From: Subtercola boreus
Lineage (GTDB): Bacteria > Actinomycetota > Actinomycetes > Actinomycetales > Microbacteriaceae
Direction: 5' to 3'
DNA: 64,000 nucleotides
Assembly: GCF_003399625.1 (NCBI RefSeq)
Contig: NZ_NBXA01000026.1
Span: forward strand, 1-64,000
Every line of letters begins with the position of its first letter. The first letter of the stretch is position 1. The notes under the pieces are model-generated. The model searched no databases. It had not been told where the DNA came from and worked only from the letters and a program-made list of their open reading frames with translations. Shown piece by piece: positions 1-7,592 of this stretch. A program made the translations under genes and the position numbers.

Positions 1-157
1 CGTGGATCTCTCGCATCATGTCGATGACGTGCGCGTCGTCCCAGTCCCGCTTTGACACCGGGTCCCGCAACCACTTGTAGTACCCCTGAGTTGAAAGGTT
101 CAACACCCTGCACGCCACCGCGACCGGAACCCTGACAGGGGCACCGGTCGCAGCCAT
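1..157 (-). CDS. IS3-family transposase OrfB, N-terminal part (cut by window edge)
   Basis: The minus strand reads MAATGAPVRVPVAVACRVLN and continues to STQGYYKWLRDP, the usual start of an IS3 OrfB (HTH_21 region preceding the DDE integrase core). The DDE catalytic residues lie outside the window. Its frame is open upstream of the ATG at 157 back into orfA. OrfA ends with an A-AAA tract (181-184) just before its TAG, so a -1 slip there would continue directly into the OrfB frame and give the OrfAB transposase. Whether the copy is intact cannot be judged from here. Confidence 0.75.
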   Translation of the reverse strand, partial: MAATGAPVRVPVAVACRVLNLSTQGYYKWLRDPVSKRDWDDAHVIDMMREIH

Positions 158-177
158 TTCACGGACGAGCGGGAAGA

Positions 178-465
178 CTATTTTCCCGGCAGGTTCGCCT
201 GCGACAAATACGCTGCCGCCCGGCGGAGAACCTCGTTCTCCTGCTCGAGCAACCGGATCCGTTTGTTCGCCTCGCGCAGCTCCCTACGATCCGCGTCGTT
301 CGCGCCCGGACGGTTACCGTCCTCTATATCGGCACGTTTCAACCAGTTCGATAACGTGCCCTCGGAGATCCCGAAGTCCTTCGCGATCTGAGACGCGTTG
401 CCGTGGCCCTTCCGGACCACCGCCACGACATCATCGCGGAACTCTTTCGGATATGCCTTTGCCAT
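178..465 (-). CDS. IS3-family transposase OrfA
   Basis: This is a 95-residue helix-turn-helix protein. The sequence around AKDFGISEGTLSNWLKRADI is the classic IS3/IS911 OrfA HTH, and the C-terminal heptad region (ELREANKRIRLLEQENEVLRR) is the leucine-zipper multimerisation segment. Length and organisation are normal for the family. The ATG at 465 was preferred to one three codons upstream because GGAAGG sits about 9 nt before it, whereas it abuts the upstream ATG. The reading frame is intact. OrfA binds the element ends, and after the frameshift it forms the N-terminus of the active transposase. Confidence 0.88.
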   Translation of the reverse strand: MAKAYPKEFRDDVVAVVRKGHGNASQIAKDFGISEGTLSNWLKRADIEDGNRPGANDADRRELREANKRIRLLEQENEVLRRAAAYLSQANLPGK

Positions 466-541
466 GACTGACATCCTTCCAGCGAGAATGAAATCTCACA
501 GGTCAGGTGACAACCAAACCCTGGGCAGACCCCTTAGGTCA

Positions 542-791
542 AGCTTGCGGTGCCTGAAAAGTGAGATTTGTATCGTTGCCTAGCCGTCCCGAGGCATGGC
601 GCAGATGACGCAATTACAAGGTCGGCATCAAGCTACTGTGGAATCCGACGACGAGAGGTGCGTAGCGATGACGCTAGATGAATCATTTGCAGAGGACGTC
701 GCGGCACGGGGGCTCGGGCCCGAGGCTTCAACCACTGAAGCACGAACTGGTCATGGCATCGAAGGTTCGTTGGACCGGCTGGGTTGAAAAG
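542..791. other. Flank of the IS element, no supported gene
   Basis: Several short open frames cross this stretch, but none has a recognisable product or a good ribosome binding site. Together with the IS leader it makes a region of more than 300 bases without a gene other than the transposase. It may be sequence disrupted by the insertion. Confidence 0.4.
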
Positions 792-992
792 ATGTTGAAA
801 ATATTCTCGAATCTTGGCTATTTCCTTATGGTTGCAGGTGCCGTATTCCTCATTATTTTCGGTGCCATATTGCTCTTCACGTCGCCACCCAACCCTCAGC
901 AGCCAATCAACTTTGTTTGCCTAGGTGCCGTGCTTCTCGTGGCGGGGCTAATAGTCGCCGCAGCAAGGCGGCAGCGGCGGCGAAAATCCTAA
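792..992 (+). CDS. Small two-helix membrane protein
   Basis: This 66-residue protein begins MLKIFSNLGYFLMVAGAV. It has two hydrophobic helices (about residues 8-28 and 41-59) separated by a short polar turn (TSPPNPQQPIN), and a strongly basic tail (RRQRRRKS), so both termini are probably cytoplasmic. I do not recognise a family. The frame is also open upstream, with another ATG at 753, but that would only add a polar basic segment. Base composition is less GC-rich than the rest of the window, consistent with the accessory character of this edge. It could be a remnant or a genuine small membrane protein. Confidence 0.5.
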   Translation: MLKIFSNLGYFLMVAGAVFLIIFGAILLFTSPPNPQQPINFVCLGAVLLVAGLIVAAARRQRRRKS

Positions 993-1325
993 GCCTCGAG
1001 TACGACCCTTTCAGGCAATCGCAACTTCGGTGGCGCCAGTGTCACAACAGCTCGCGCGGCTAGCCCCTTCTCGCGTAGCAGTGGCCGGTGTAAGGTTTCG
1101 CTTCGAAGTGGCGATATGAAATCGCAAACCGTCCAGTGCGGTCAGCGCGTCCCGATAGACAACCGACTTACTGGTGTTCTCGGGCACCAAGCGGGTCGCG
1201 TGGGTCTGGGCCTCAGCAGTGAATCGCAGGGAATGAAAGTTAGTGGCAGCCCCACTATTCCCCACGCGGCCAAATCTCAAGACCGGCTCTAGGCGGAATG
1301 TGAGCCCTGACCAGGCCTTTTAGCG
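993..1325. other. Intergenic stretch with no recognisable gene
   Basis: About 330 bases lie between the small membrane protein and tRNA-Arg. A minus-strand open frame (1011-1280) crosses most of it, but the translation resembles nothing I know, has no clear Shine-Dalgarno and looks like decayed or chance coding sequence. Confidence 0.4.
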
Positions 1326-1397
1326 TGCCCCTGGAGGGACTCGAACCCCCAACCTAATCCTTAGGACGGACTTGCTCTTCCATTGAGCTACAGAGGC
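1326..1397 (-). tRNA. tRNA-Arg (anticodon CCU)
   Basis: The minus strand folds as a complete 72-nt cloverleaf: acceptor GCCTCTG with CAGGGGC (one G-U), a GCTC/GAGC D-stem, an anticodon stem AGTCC/GGATT enclosing the loop GTCCTAA (anticodon CCT), a 5-nt variable loop, and a GGGGG/CCCTC T-stem with TTCGAGT loop. The discriminator is A and no CCA is encoded. It reads AGG codons. Confidence 0.95.
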
Positions 1398-1579
1398 TGA
1401 CCGCACGAGTTTACAGCCTCCAGCACCACACGGATGCAGCGGCAGGGGCACCAAAGCAGGCGCACAGCAATCGTTCGGGTTGATGAATCACCGGAGGCGC
1501 AGCATCCAACTGCGCACCGGCGATGTTAGACAGAGAGCGTGGACGTGCCCCGCAGGGGTGCCCGAGCGCCCGAGGATCC

Positions 1580-2965
1580 ATGAACACTCCGTTACACCCC
1601 GCCCTCCGCGGCACCGCAACGCCCGATCGCGCGCGCCTCCGCGGCACGCGCCCGAGCAGGCTCCGGATGATCGCCACGGGCATCCTCGTCGGAGCCCTCG
1701 CGATCGGCAGCACCATCCTCGGGCCGACCACCGCAGCGTTCGCCGACGACTATCCCTCGTGGGACGACGTTCAGGCGGCCCGCAGCAGCGAGAGCGCCAA
1801 GGCGGCCGAGGTCGATCGCATCAATGCGATCATCAGCGACCTGCAGCAGAAGGCCGCCGCCGCCCAGGCACTGGTCGAACAGCGGAGCGCCGAAGACGAG
1901 GCCGCGCAGGCGGCTCTGGCTGCGGGCCAGAGCAAGGCAGACTCCTTGGCTGCCAGCGCCGCGACCTGGCAGACGAAAGCCGACACGTCGAGCAGGCAGG
2001 CAGCGCTGATCGCGGCAACGTTCGCCCGGTCGGCGGGCAGCCAGAACATCACGAGCCTCCTGCTCGGCAGCAACTCGAGCGAGGCCAGCGACCTGCTCTC
2101 CCAGCTGAGCTCGATGGGCAAGCTGAGCCAGACGATCTCGGGCATCTACGACCAGGCCAAGCAGGACGCGAACACAGCGGCCTCGGTGAGCGCGCAGGCG
2201 CAGGTCGCCAAGGATGCCCTGGCCGGCCTCGCCGCGGCAGCGCAGGCCGCGCTCGAGCAGGCCGCGGCCGCACAGCGCGACCTGATCGCCGCGCTCAACG
2301 AACAGAGCGCGCACCAGGAGGAACTGAACGCCCAGCTCGCCTCCCTGCAGAGCAACGTCGCAACCACCGAGGCCCAGTACCAGGCGGGTGTGGAGGCACG
2401 GGCCGCCGCCGCCCGGGCTCAAGCCGCCGCAGCCGCCGCAGCGCGGGCAGCGAACCAGGGCGTCAGCGTCGGGCCTGTGTCGGACGACCAGCAGGCCCTC
2501 GCCCAGGAATTGATGGACTACGTCGCCAGCGGCCAGTTCCGCGGCTCCTACCCCGACCACATCTTCGAGATCTCGTACATCGCTGCGGGCCAGTCGGTGC
2601 CGAACTGCGGCATCGACACCGTCATCCTGCAGGCCATGGTGACGGCGGTGCGCGCTTTCGGGAGCGCCGCAGTGAGCGACATCAGCCGCCGCTGCACGGG
2701 CCAGATCGAGGGCGCAGGCACGGCATCCGCCCACTACCGCAATGGCGGCGGGCACGCGGTCGACTTCATCGCGGTCGGCGGCGTGGGGCTGAACGGCTCG
2801 AACAACGCCTCCATCAACCTGATCAAGACGCTCGACCCGATCATGCCCTACGGATCGGGTCTCGGGCAGCGAAACTGCCGTACGTCGGCGGGCAGCGAAC
2901 CGAGCTTGAAGAACTTCTCGGACTTCTACGACACCTGCACCCATCTGCACGTCGACGACTTCTAG
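1580..2965 (+). CDS. Secreted coiled-coil protein with LAS-type zinc peptidase domain
   Basis: This 461-residue protein is predicted to be exported. It has an N-terminal basic region and hydrophobic signal ending near TTAAFADDYPSWDDV, then a long Ala/Gln-rich coiled coil (about residues 60-290, RipA/PcsB-like), then a C-terminal domain from about 305. That domain carries H385 and D395 (HYRNGGGHAVDF) and the ending CTHLHVDDF (H455, H457), a pattern like the zinc ligands of LAS/M15-type D-Ala-D-Ala or L-Ala-D-Glu peptidases. Four cysteines probably form disulfides. The ATG at 1580 follows GAGG by 4 nt. The coiled coil is paralogous to the next gene, and the catalytic domain to the protein at 5393-6577. 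Peptidoglycan cleavage is inferred from the motif. Confidence 0.75.
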   Translation: MNTPLHPALRGTATPDRARLRGTRPSRLRMIATGILVGALAIGSTILGPTTAAFADDYPSWDDVQAARSSESAKAAEVDRINAIISDLQQKAAAAQALVEQRSAEDEAAQAALAAGQSKADSLAASAATWQTKADTSSRQAALIAATFARSAGSQNITSLLLGSNSSEASDLLSQLSSMGKLSQTISGIYDQAKQDANTAASVSAQAQVAKDALAGLAAAAQAALEQAAAAQRDLIAALNEQSAHQEELNAQLASLQSNVATTEAQYQAGVEARAAAARAQAAAAAAARAANQGVSVGPVSDDQQALAQELMDYVASGQFRGSYPDHIFEISYIAAGQSVPNCGIDTVILQAMVTAVRAFGSAAVSDISRRCTGQIEGAGTASAHYRNGGGHAVDFIAVGGVGLNGSNNASINLIKTLDPIMPYGSGLGQRNCRTSAGSEPSLKNFSDFYDTCTHLHVDDF

Positions 2966-3057
2966 ACACCTCTTTTACACCCGGACGCGCCGATCTGGAC
3001 GAGCGACGCGCCCGGAATCCAGAGAGCAATCCAGCAAACTGTAGGCAACACGCCGGT

Positions 3058-3138
3058 GTGTTGCTACTGTGGACGCTGTTGTTGGTGTTATGGCTGTGAC
3101 TCGTGTTACTCGTGTGACTTCCGTGACAAACGTGAACA
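3058..3138. repeat. Nine-unit 9-bp direct-repeat array upstream of NlpC/P60 gene (MtrA-like sites)
   Basis: Nine consecutive 9-bp units with consensus NTGTKRCNN, for example CTGTGACTC, GTGTTACTC and GTGTGACTT. GT at unit positions 3-4 is invariant in all nine. On the minus strand the clearest units read GTCACACGA, GTAACACGA and GTCACAGCC. The array ends 13 bp before the ATG at 3152. GTCACA/GTAACA direct repeats are the kind of site reported for the actinobacterial response regulator MtrA, which controls wall hydrolase genes. The assignment is inference; the periodicity is directly visible. Confidence 0.6.
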
Positions 3139-3151
3139 GTCTCGAGGATCC

Positions 3152-4492
3152 ATGTCGTCATCCCCCCGCCGCGCCGCACCCCGCCGCGCTCCGTGGAGAA
3201 CCCTCGTCGTGTCGCTCGCCGTCGCCGCCCTGGCTGTGACGGCGACCATCACCGGCGGCTCACCGGTCTACGCCGACAACTACCCGAGCTGGAACGACGT
3301 TGTCGCAGCCCGGGCCAGCGAATCGTCGAAGCAGGCCGAGATCGGTCGCCTGCAGGGCCTCATCTCGGGCCTCCAGGGCCAGGTTGCCGCAGCCCAGGCC
3401 GTGGCCGACGCCGCCTGGACCGCGAACGAGGCCGCCCAGAGCGCGCTCGCCGACGGCCAGTTGAAGGCCCAACAGCTCCGCAGCCAGGCCGCCGACGCGA
3501 CCGCCAGGGCGGAGACATCCCGCAAGCAGGCGGCGGCCCTGACCGCGCAGTTCGCCCGCTCGGCCGGAACAGATCTCTCGATGAAACTGCTGGTCTCCGG
3601 CGAGAAGAGCGACAACCTGCTCTACCAGCTCGGTGCCATGTCGAAGCTCGGAGACACCTCGAAGAAGGTGTTCGAGGCTGCCACGCAGGATGCGAACAAC
3701 GCCTCCTCGCTGAGCGCACAGGCCGACGATGCCGAGAAGGCGCTGACCGCGCTCGCCGATGCGTCTGCGACCTCGCTCGCAGACGCCGTGAACGCGCAAC
3801 AGGGGTTGAAGGCCGCCCTGCTCGAGCAGGAGGCCCACCAGGACGAGATGACGGTTCAGCTGGCCGCCCTCACCAGCAACGCGATCACCACCGAGGACCA
3901 GTACAACGCCGGAGTGGTGGCCGAACAGCAGCGGAAGCTCGCTGAGGAACAGGCGCGAGCCGCGGCCCAGGCTGCGTCCGACGCACAAGCCGCTTCGGAC
4001 GCAGCGGCAGCAGCAGCAGCTGCGAATCCGGGATCGGGCAACTCGGACGGTGGTTCCTCAGGCGGTTCCAATGGTGGCGGGAGCACAGGCGGCAGCTCGC
4101 CCGCGCCGGCCCCCAAACCCGCGCCGATCGTCGACTCCCCCAGCCAGCCCTTCGACGGCAATGCCGTCGTCGCCTACGCCCAGCAGTACGTCGGCGTGGT
4201 TCCCTACGGCTGGGGCGCGAACCCCAACGACAGCTTCGGCTGCGACGGCCTCACCCAGTGGGTGTACGGCCACTTCGGCGTCAAGCTACCCCGCCTCGTG
4301 AGCGCCCAGACCGCCATGGGCGTGCGGGTCTCCTCCTCCCAGGTCAGGGCGGGTGACCTGGTCGTCTGGCCGAACGCGCACGTCGGCATCTACGACGGCC
4401 ACGGCGGCGTCATTCACTCCCCCGACTGGGGTCGCTACGTGACACACAACCCCGGTCTCTGGGGCAGCTACATCTTCATCCGCATCGTCTAG
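3152..4492 (+). CDS. Secreted NlpC/P60 peptidoglycan endopeptidase with coiled coil (RipA-like)
   Basis: This 446-residue protein has a signal peptide ending near GGSPVYADNYPSWND, a coiled coil (about 45-290) paralogous to the preceding gene, a Gly/Ser/Pro linker (about 300-345), and a C-terminal NlpC/P60 domain. The catalytic cysteine is C364 in FGCDGLTQWVYG, the histidine is H410 in NAHVGIYDG, and H432 is the likely third polar residue. The family cuts D-Glu-mDAP or equivalent stem-peptide bonds during daughter-cell separation. Most homologues have DCSG where this protein has GCDG; the cysteine is kept. The ATG at 3152 follows GAGG. An in-frame GTG at 3056 would add a bizarre Cys-rich stretch encoded by the upstream 9-bp repeats and was rejected. 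Confidence 0.88.
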   Translation: MSSSPRRAAPRRAPWRTLVVSLAVAALAVTATITGGSPVYADNYPSWNDVVAARASESSKQAEIGRLQGLISGLQGQVAAAQAVADAAWTANEAAQSALADGQLKAQQLRSQAADATARAETSRKQAAALTAQFARSAGTDLSMKLLVSGEKSDNLLYQLGAMSKLGDTSKKVFEAATQDANNASSLSAQADDAEKALTALADASATSLADAVNAQQGLKAALLEQEAHQDEMTVQLAALTSNAITTEDQYNAGVVAEQQRKLAEEQARAAAQAASDAQAASDAAAAAAAANPGSGNSDGGSSGGSNGGGSTGGSSPAPAPKPAPIVDSPSQPFDGNAVVAYAQQYVGVVPYGWGANPNDSFGCDGLTQWVYGHFGVKLPRLVSAQTAMGVRVSSSQVRAGDLVVWPNAHVGIYDGHGGVIHSPDWGRYVTHNPGLWGSYIFIRIV

Positions 4493-4511
4493 GCGGGGGC
4501 AGGCAGACGTC

Positions 4512-4548
4512 GGGCTCCGGATGACCGACACACGATCATCCGGAGCCC
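4512..4548. terminator. Bidirectional hairpin between convergent genes
   Basis: A perfect 13-bp stem (GGGCTCCGGATGA with its complement) and an 11-nt loop lie between the end of the NlpC/P60 gene and the end of the HNH nuclease gene. No long T-tract is present on either side, so termination may be partly Rho-dependent. Confidence 0.6.
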
Positions 4549-4555
4549 CGCGCAA

Positions 4556-5056
4556 CTACGCAGCGGGCTGCAGGTAGCCCTCCCATTCGGGCTCGGCCCG
4601 CTCGACGCCCCGCACGAACCATCCGGCGTGGTGCGGCATTCGCGGCTGGCCCCCTCGGAGCGACCAGCCCATCTCGGCCGGGGTGCGGTCGCTCTTGAGG
4701 TTGTTGCAGCGGAGGCAGCACGCCACCAGATTCTCCCAGGTGTCCTTGCCTCCCCGCGACCTCGGCTGGATGTGATCGATCGTGGTAGCCGATTTGCCGC
4801 AGTAGGCGCAACGCTGGTTGTCGCGGCGCAGAACGCCGCGGCGACTGACGGGCACCTGGCGAGAACTCGGGACCTTCACATAGCGGGTCAGCAGGATGAC
4901 CGACGGCCGTTCATACGCACCGGACGACGCCCAGACAGGCGCGCCCTCATCACTCTCGACGATCTTGGCCTTGTCGTTCATGACGAGCACCAGCGCCCGT
5001 CGGAATGACACAACACCCAGCGGTTCATAGCCCGCGTTCAGTACCAGCGTTCGCAT
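4556..5056 (-). CDS. HNH endonuclease
   Basis: This 166-residue protein has a C-terminal HNH motif of the McrA-like type: CAYCG, DHIQPRSRGGKDTWENLV, then CLRCNNLKS. The two CxxC pairs form a structural zinc site, and H-N-N are the catalytic metal-binding residues. The N-terminus (MRTLVLNAGYEPLGVVSFRR) is typical of the stand-alone HNH proteins widespread in actinobacterial chromosomes. The biological substrate is unknown, and no restriction or phage genes lie beside it. It is transcribed on its own from the 5057-5138 interval. Confidence 0.88.
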   Translation of the reverse strand: MRTLVLNAGYEPLGVVSFRRALVLVMNDKAKIVESDEGAPVWASSGAYERPSVILLTRYVKVPSSRQVPVSRRGVLRRDNQRCAYCGKSATTIDHIQPRSRGGKDTWENLVACCLRCNNLKSDRTPAEMGWSLRGGQPRMPHHAGWFVRGVERAEPEWEGYLQPAA

Positions 5057-5138
5057 TTTCTCCCTTTCGAGACCCCTGGTCGGCTACCAGGGATTCCACG
5101 GTGCTGATATTCCGCTCAGACGCCAGGCGAGCGGGCAC

Positions 5139-5170
5139 AAAAAAAGGCGTTGTCATGACGACAACGCCTT
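5139..5170 (-). terminator. Intrinsic terminator reading leftward
   Basis: An 11-bp perfect stem (AAGGCGTTGTC with its complement) and 5-nt loop are followed on the minus strand by a run of seven T. This is a strong Rho-independent terminator for transcription arriving from the peptidase operon at 5393-7428, about 220 bases past its last stop codon. Confidence 0.85.
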
Positions 5171-5392
5171 ACCACGCAGCAGAACGCGTGTTATGTGGAA
5201 GCTGGTGAGTATTCGCACGCCGCGGAGGACGTCACCCGTGGTGGGGATGCTGCCTGCCTGGTGCACGAACTCTCCCGATGGATCGAGGAATATCAGTGCG
5301 AGAAGGCTAACAAACTCTGGCCCGAATCCCTACGCTCTGGCCACGAGCATCAGCAAGTCGTAACGGAGTGTTCACACGGGCGAGGCCCGTCA
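5171..5392. other. Long 3' interval before the terminator, no gene seen
   Basis: The interval lies between the end of the 5393-6577 coding region and the terminator. It contains no supported ORF. It is either a long 3' untranslated region or room for a small RNA on the minus strand. Together with 5057-5138, which should hold the HNH promoter, it makes a gene-free stretch of over 300 bases. Confidence 0.4.
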
Positions 5393-6577
5393 TCAGCTGA
5401 GCGTCGAGCCCCTGGCACTGATGAAGTCGACGTGCAGGTGGCTGCAGGAGTCGCTGAATTCGGAGAGATTCACGAAGCCGGAACCGGATGACCGGCAACC
5501 GCTCTGGCCGACGTTGGTGTTCGGCGGCACCAACGGGTCGAGCAACCGGAGGAGCTTCATCGAGTCCGAGTCGCCCCCCGTCAGACTGTGACCGTTCAGA
5601 ATGTAGAAGTCGACGGCGTGGCCGCCCCCTGAGCGGTAGTGAGGCGAGTTGGTGCCGGCACCCTCGATCTGGCCGGTGCAGAGCCGGTTGATGTCGCTGA
5701 CCCCGACCTTCGAGAAGTTGTCGACTGCGACCTTGATGGTCTGGAGCACGCGGATGTCGACGCCGCAGCCATCGACGACCTGGCCGGCCGCGAGGTACCC
5801 GATCTCCTTGATGTGGTCGGGCCGGGAGCCCACGAGCTGTCCCGACGCGACGGCATCCATCAGCTGCTGGGCGAGCGCCTGCACCGCCGGAGCGACTGTC
5901 GACGGGTACGCCGCCGCCGTGATCGCGCTGCTGGAGGAGAGCTTGAGCGCCGCGGCCTGCGAGGCGGCCTGGGCCGCAGCGGCGGCTGCCAACTGCTGCG
6001 CCTTCAGCTCCTCCTGCGTCGGAGCCTGGTAGTCGTCGCGGGTGACAGCGAGTGCGGCCTGGTCGGCGCTGCTCTGGATGCTCTGCTGGCCGGCACCGAA
6101 CGGAGCGGAGTCCGAGACAGGGCTGAACGCTCCCGACGTGGAGAACGCGTACGCGGGCAGCGCCATTGTGGCGATCAGGCCGAACGCTGCCGTCATGACG
6201 GCAATGTTCGCCACACGACGCTTCTTCGACGGGCGTGACCGGCCGGGCTTGGAAAGCAGCGGTCGGGCCGGCGGAACGGTGCGGACCGCCGGAAGGGGGC
6301 GGCCGACGGCCGCGGCTGCTACTGCTGGCGCCGGGCCCACCGGCAGAGCGACAAGTTCAGCTGCTGCCGGAACCGGGTTCACCGGCACGTCGGCAACCCG
6401 CGGAGGTGCAAGGTGCTGGAGCACCTCGGCCGGGATGACGGGTACGGCCGGACGCGCACCGGTGAGATGAGCGACGATCCCCGCCGGGATCTCGGTCGCC
6501 CGCCCCCCATCTGAGCGCTCGCTCAGCAGGCGCTCGTGCTCACGGCGTGCACGCCTTGTCGTTGGAACTTCTGACAT
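5393..6577 (-). CDS. Secreted protein with LAS-type zinc peptidase domain
   Basis: This 394-residue protein starts MSEVPTTRRARREHERL and has a long cytoplasmic Pro/Ala-rich N-terminal tail (about 1-125). A signal or anchor helix follows (VMTAAFGLIATMALPAYA), then an Ala-rich helical linker and a C-terminal domain closely similar to that of the 1580-2965 protein. H313 and D323 lie in HYRSGGGHAVDF, H380 and H382 in CSHLHVDF, and the same four cysteines are conserved. The start was placed at 6577 because upstream in-frame sequence overlaps the preceding gene antiparallel to its meaning. It lies 8 bp downstream of the NlpC/P60 gene at 6586-7428, so the two are co-transcribed and probably translationally coupled. 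A peptidase role is inferred from the metal-ligand pattern. Confidence 0.75.
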   Translation of the reverse strand: MSEVPTTRRARREHERLLSERSDGGRATEIPAGIVAHLTGARPAVPVIPAEVLQHLAPPRVADVPVNPVPAAAELVALPVGPAPAVAAAAVGRPLPAVRTVPPARPLLSKPGRSRPSKKRRVANIAVMTAAFGLIATMALPAYAFSTSGAFSPVSDSAPFGAGQQSIQSSADQAALAVTRDDYQAPTQEELKAQQLAAAAAAQAASQAAALKLSSSSAITAAAYPSTVAPAVQALAQQLMDAVASGQLVGSRPDHIKEIGYLAAGQVVDGCGVDIRVLQTIKVAVDNFSKVGVSDINRLCTGQIEGAGTNSPHYRSGGGHAVDFYILNGHSLTGGDSDSMKLLRLLDPLVPPNTNVGQSGCRSSGSGFVNLSEFSDSCSHLHVDFISARGSTLS

Positions 6578-6585
6578 GGACGGGT

Positions 6586-7428
6586 CTAGATACCCAGTCG
6601 CACGAAGTAGTAGCTGCCCCAGACGGGTCGGTGTTCGACGTAGCGGCCCCAGTCGGGCGAGTCGATCATCGTTCCGTCGCCGGCGTAGATGCCGACGTGG
6701 CCGATCGAGTAGATCATCAGGTCGCCGGCCTGAGCATCGGCAGCGGAGATGCGCGTGCCCATCGCTGCCTGGGCGCTGACCGTGCGGGGCAGCTTGATGC
6801 CGAACTGCCCGAACACGTACTGGGTGAGGCCATCGCATCCGAAGCTCGTGTCGGGGCTCGCTCCAGCACCGTAGGGAACGACTCCGACGAACTGCTGCGC
6901 GAAGGCGACGACAGCTTCACCGCTGTAGGGGCCCGACGGCGGGTTCACGACGACACCGCTCGACGAGGACGCGCTGGCCTTCGACGTCACCGAGGTGCTC
7001 GCCACGGAAGCGACCTTGAGCGCTGCAGCCTTCGCGGCGGCGGCGGCCGCTTCGGCCTCGACCTTCGCCTTGGCTGCCGCGAGGTCGTCCGTGCTGGGCG
7101 CCACATAGGTGTCACGGGTCACGGTCGAGTCGACAGCGGCCGCATCGACGGCAAGAGTCTGCTGGCCGGTCTGGATAGACGTCGCCGAGGTGCTCGGGTC
7201 GAACGCGCCATCGGTGCTGAACGCGTAGGCGGGAAGCGCCATCGTTGCGATCAGCCCGGCCGCGGCCGTCATGACCACGGTGCTGGCGATGCCGCGCTTC
7301 GTGATCTTGAGCGCCTTGCGGGGTTCTGCGTGGGAGACCCTGGTTCGGGTCAGGCTCTTCGGGTTCTGCTTCGACTCGGGTGAGTCGTGCAATTCGCTCG
7401 AAAGGGGCAAGATTATTTCCTCCGGCAC
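6586..7428 (-). CDS. Secreted NlpC/P60 family peptidoglycan hydrolase
   Basis: This 280-residue protein has a basic N-terminal tail (about 1-48), a signal or anchor helix (STVVMTAAAGLIATMALPAYA) almost identical to that of the downstream gene, an Ala-rich helical linker (about 100-150) and a C-terminal NlpC/P60 domain. C198 (FGCDGLTQYVFG), H244 (GHVGIYAGDG) and H266 are the putative catalytic residues. The domain closely matches that of the 3152-4492 protein, including GCDG in place of the common DCSG. It is the first gene of a two-gene operon. AGGAAATAATC, with the GGAGGAAA core, precedes the start. The upstream region contains spaced GTNAC motifs that may be MtrA-type sites. Confidence 0.88.
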   Translation of the reverse strand: MPEEIILPLSSELHDSPESKQNPKSLTRTRVSHAEPRKALKITKRGIASTVVMTAAAGLIATMALPAYAFSTDGAFDPSTSATSIQTGQQTLAVDAAAVDSTVTRDTYVAPSTDDLAAAKAKVEAEAAAAAAKAAALKVASVASTSVTSKASASSSSGVVVNPPSGPYSGEAVVAFAQQFVGVVPYGAGASPDTSFGCDGLTQYVFGQFGIKLPRTVSAQAAMGTRISAADAQAGDLMIYSIGHVGIYAGDGTMIDSPDWGRYVEHRPVWGSYYFVRLGI

Positions 7429-7592
7429 GCTGCGGTCAGGGTCGCAGCCCCGGTTTCCAGGCGTGCTCCCCAGGGTGGGAGAGCGGCGGAACTCCGGGTT
7501 TGTCTGTGTCTTTGATTGGTTGTCTTCGTCGTACCAGAGGCTGGTTCTCGGCCCCTTGGACTTGTCCGATGGTACGGGAGAGGCTGGGCTTT

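Larger units (their letters stand above)
1..541 (-). mobile_element. IS3-family insertion sequence, one end only
   Basis: The minus strand carries an IS3-type orfA followed by the start of orfB in the -1 frame, so the element runs off the left edge of the window. The end upstream of orfA is not certain. A candidate boundary is the plus-strand tract CCCCTTAGGTCA ending near 541, because IS3 ends have the form TG...CA, but the opposite end is not visible, so the inverted repeat cannot be matched. A 9-bp inverted pair (AAATCTCAC near 491 and GTGAGATTT near 562) also lies in the leader and could be part of the end or of a regulatory hairpin. Confidence 0.7.

Noticed and set aside
1011-1280. Open frame on the minus strand between the membrane protein and tRNA-Arg
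   Set aside because: No ribosome binding site, no recognised domain, and composition unlike neighbouring genes.
3056-3151. An in-frame GTG start giving a Cys-rich N-terminal extension on the NlpC/P60 protein
   Set aside because: The cysteines arise only because the 9-bp DNA repeat is read in frame. The extension would precede a signal peptide, and the ATG at 3152 has its own ribosome binding site.
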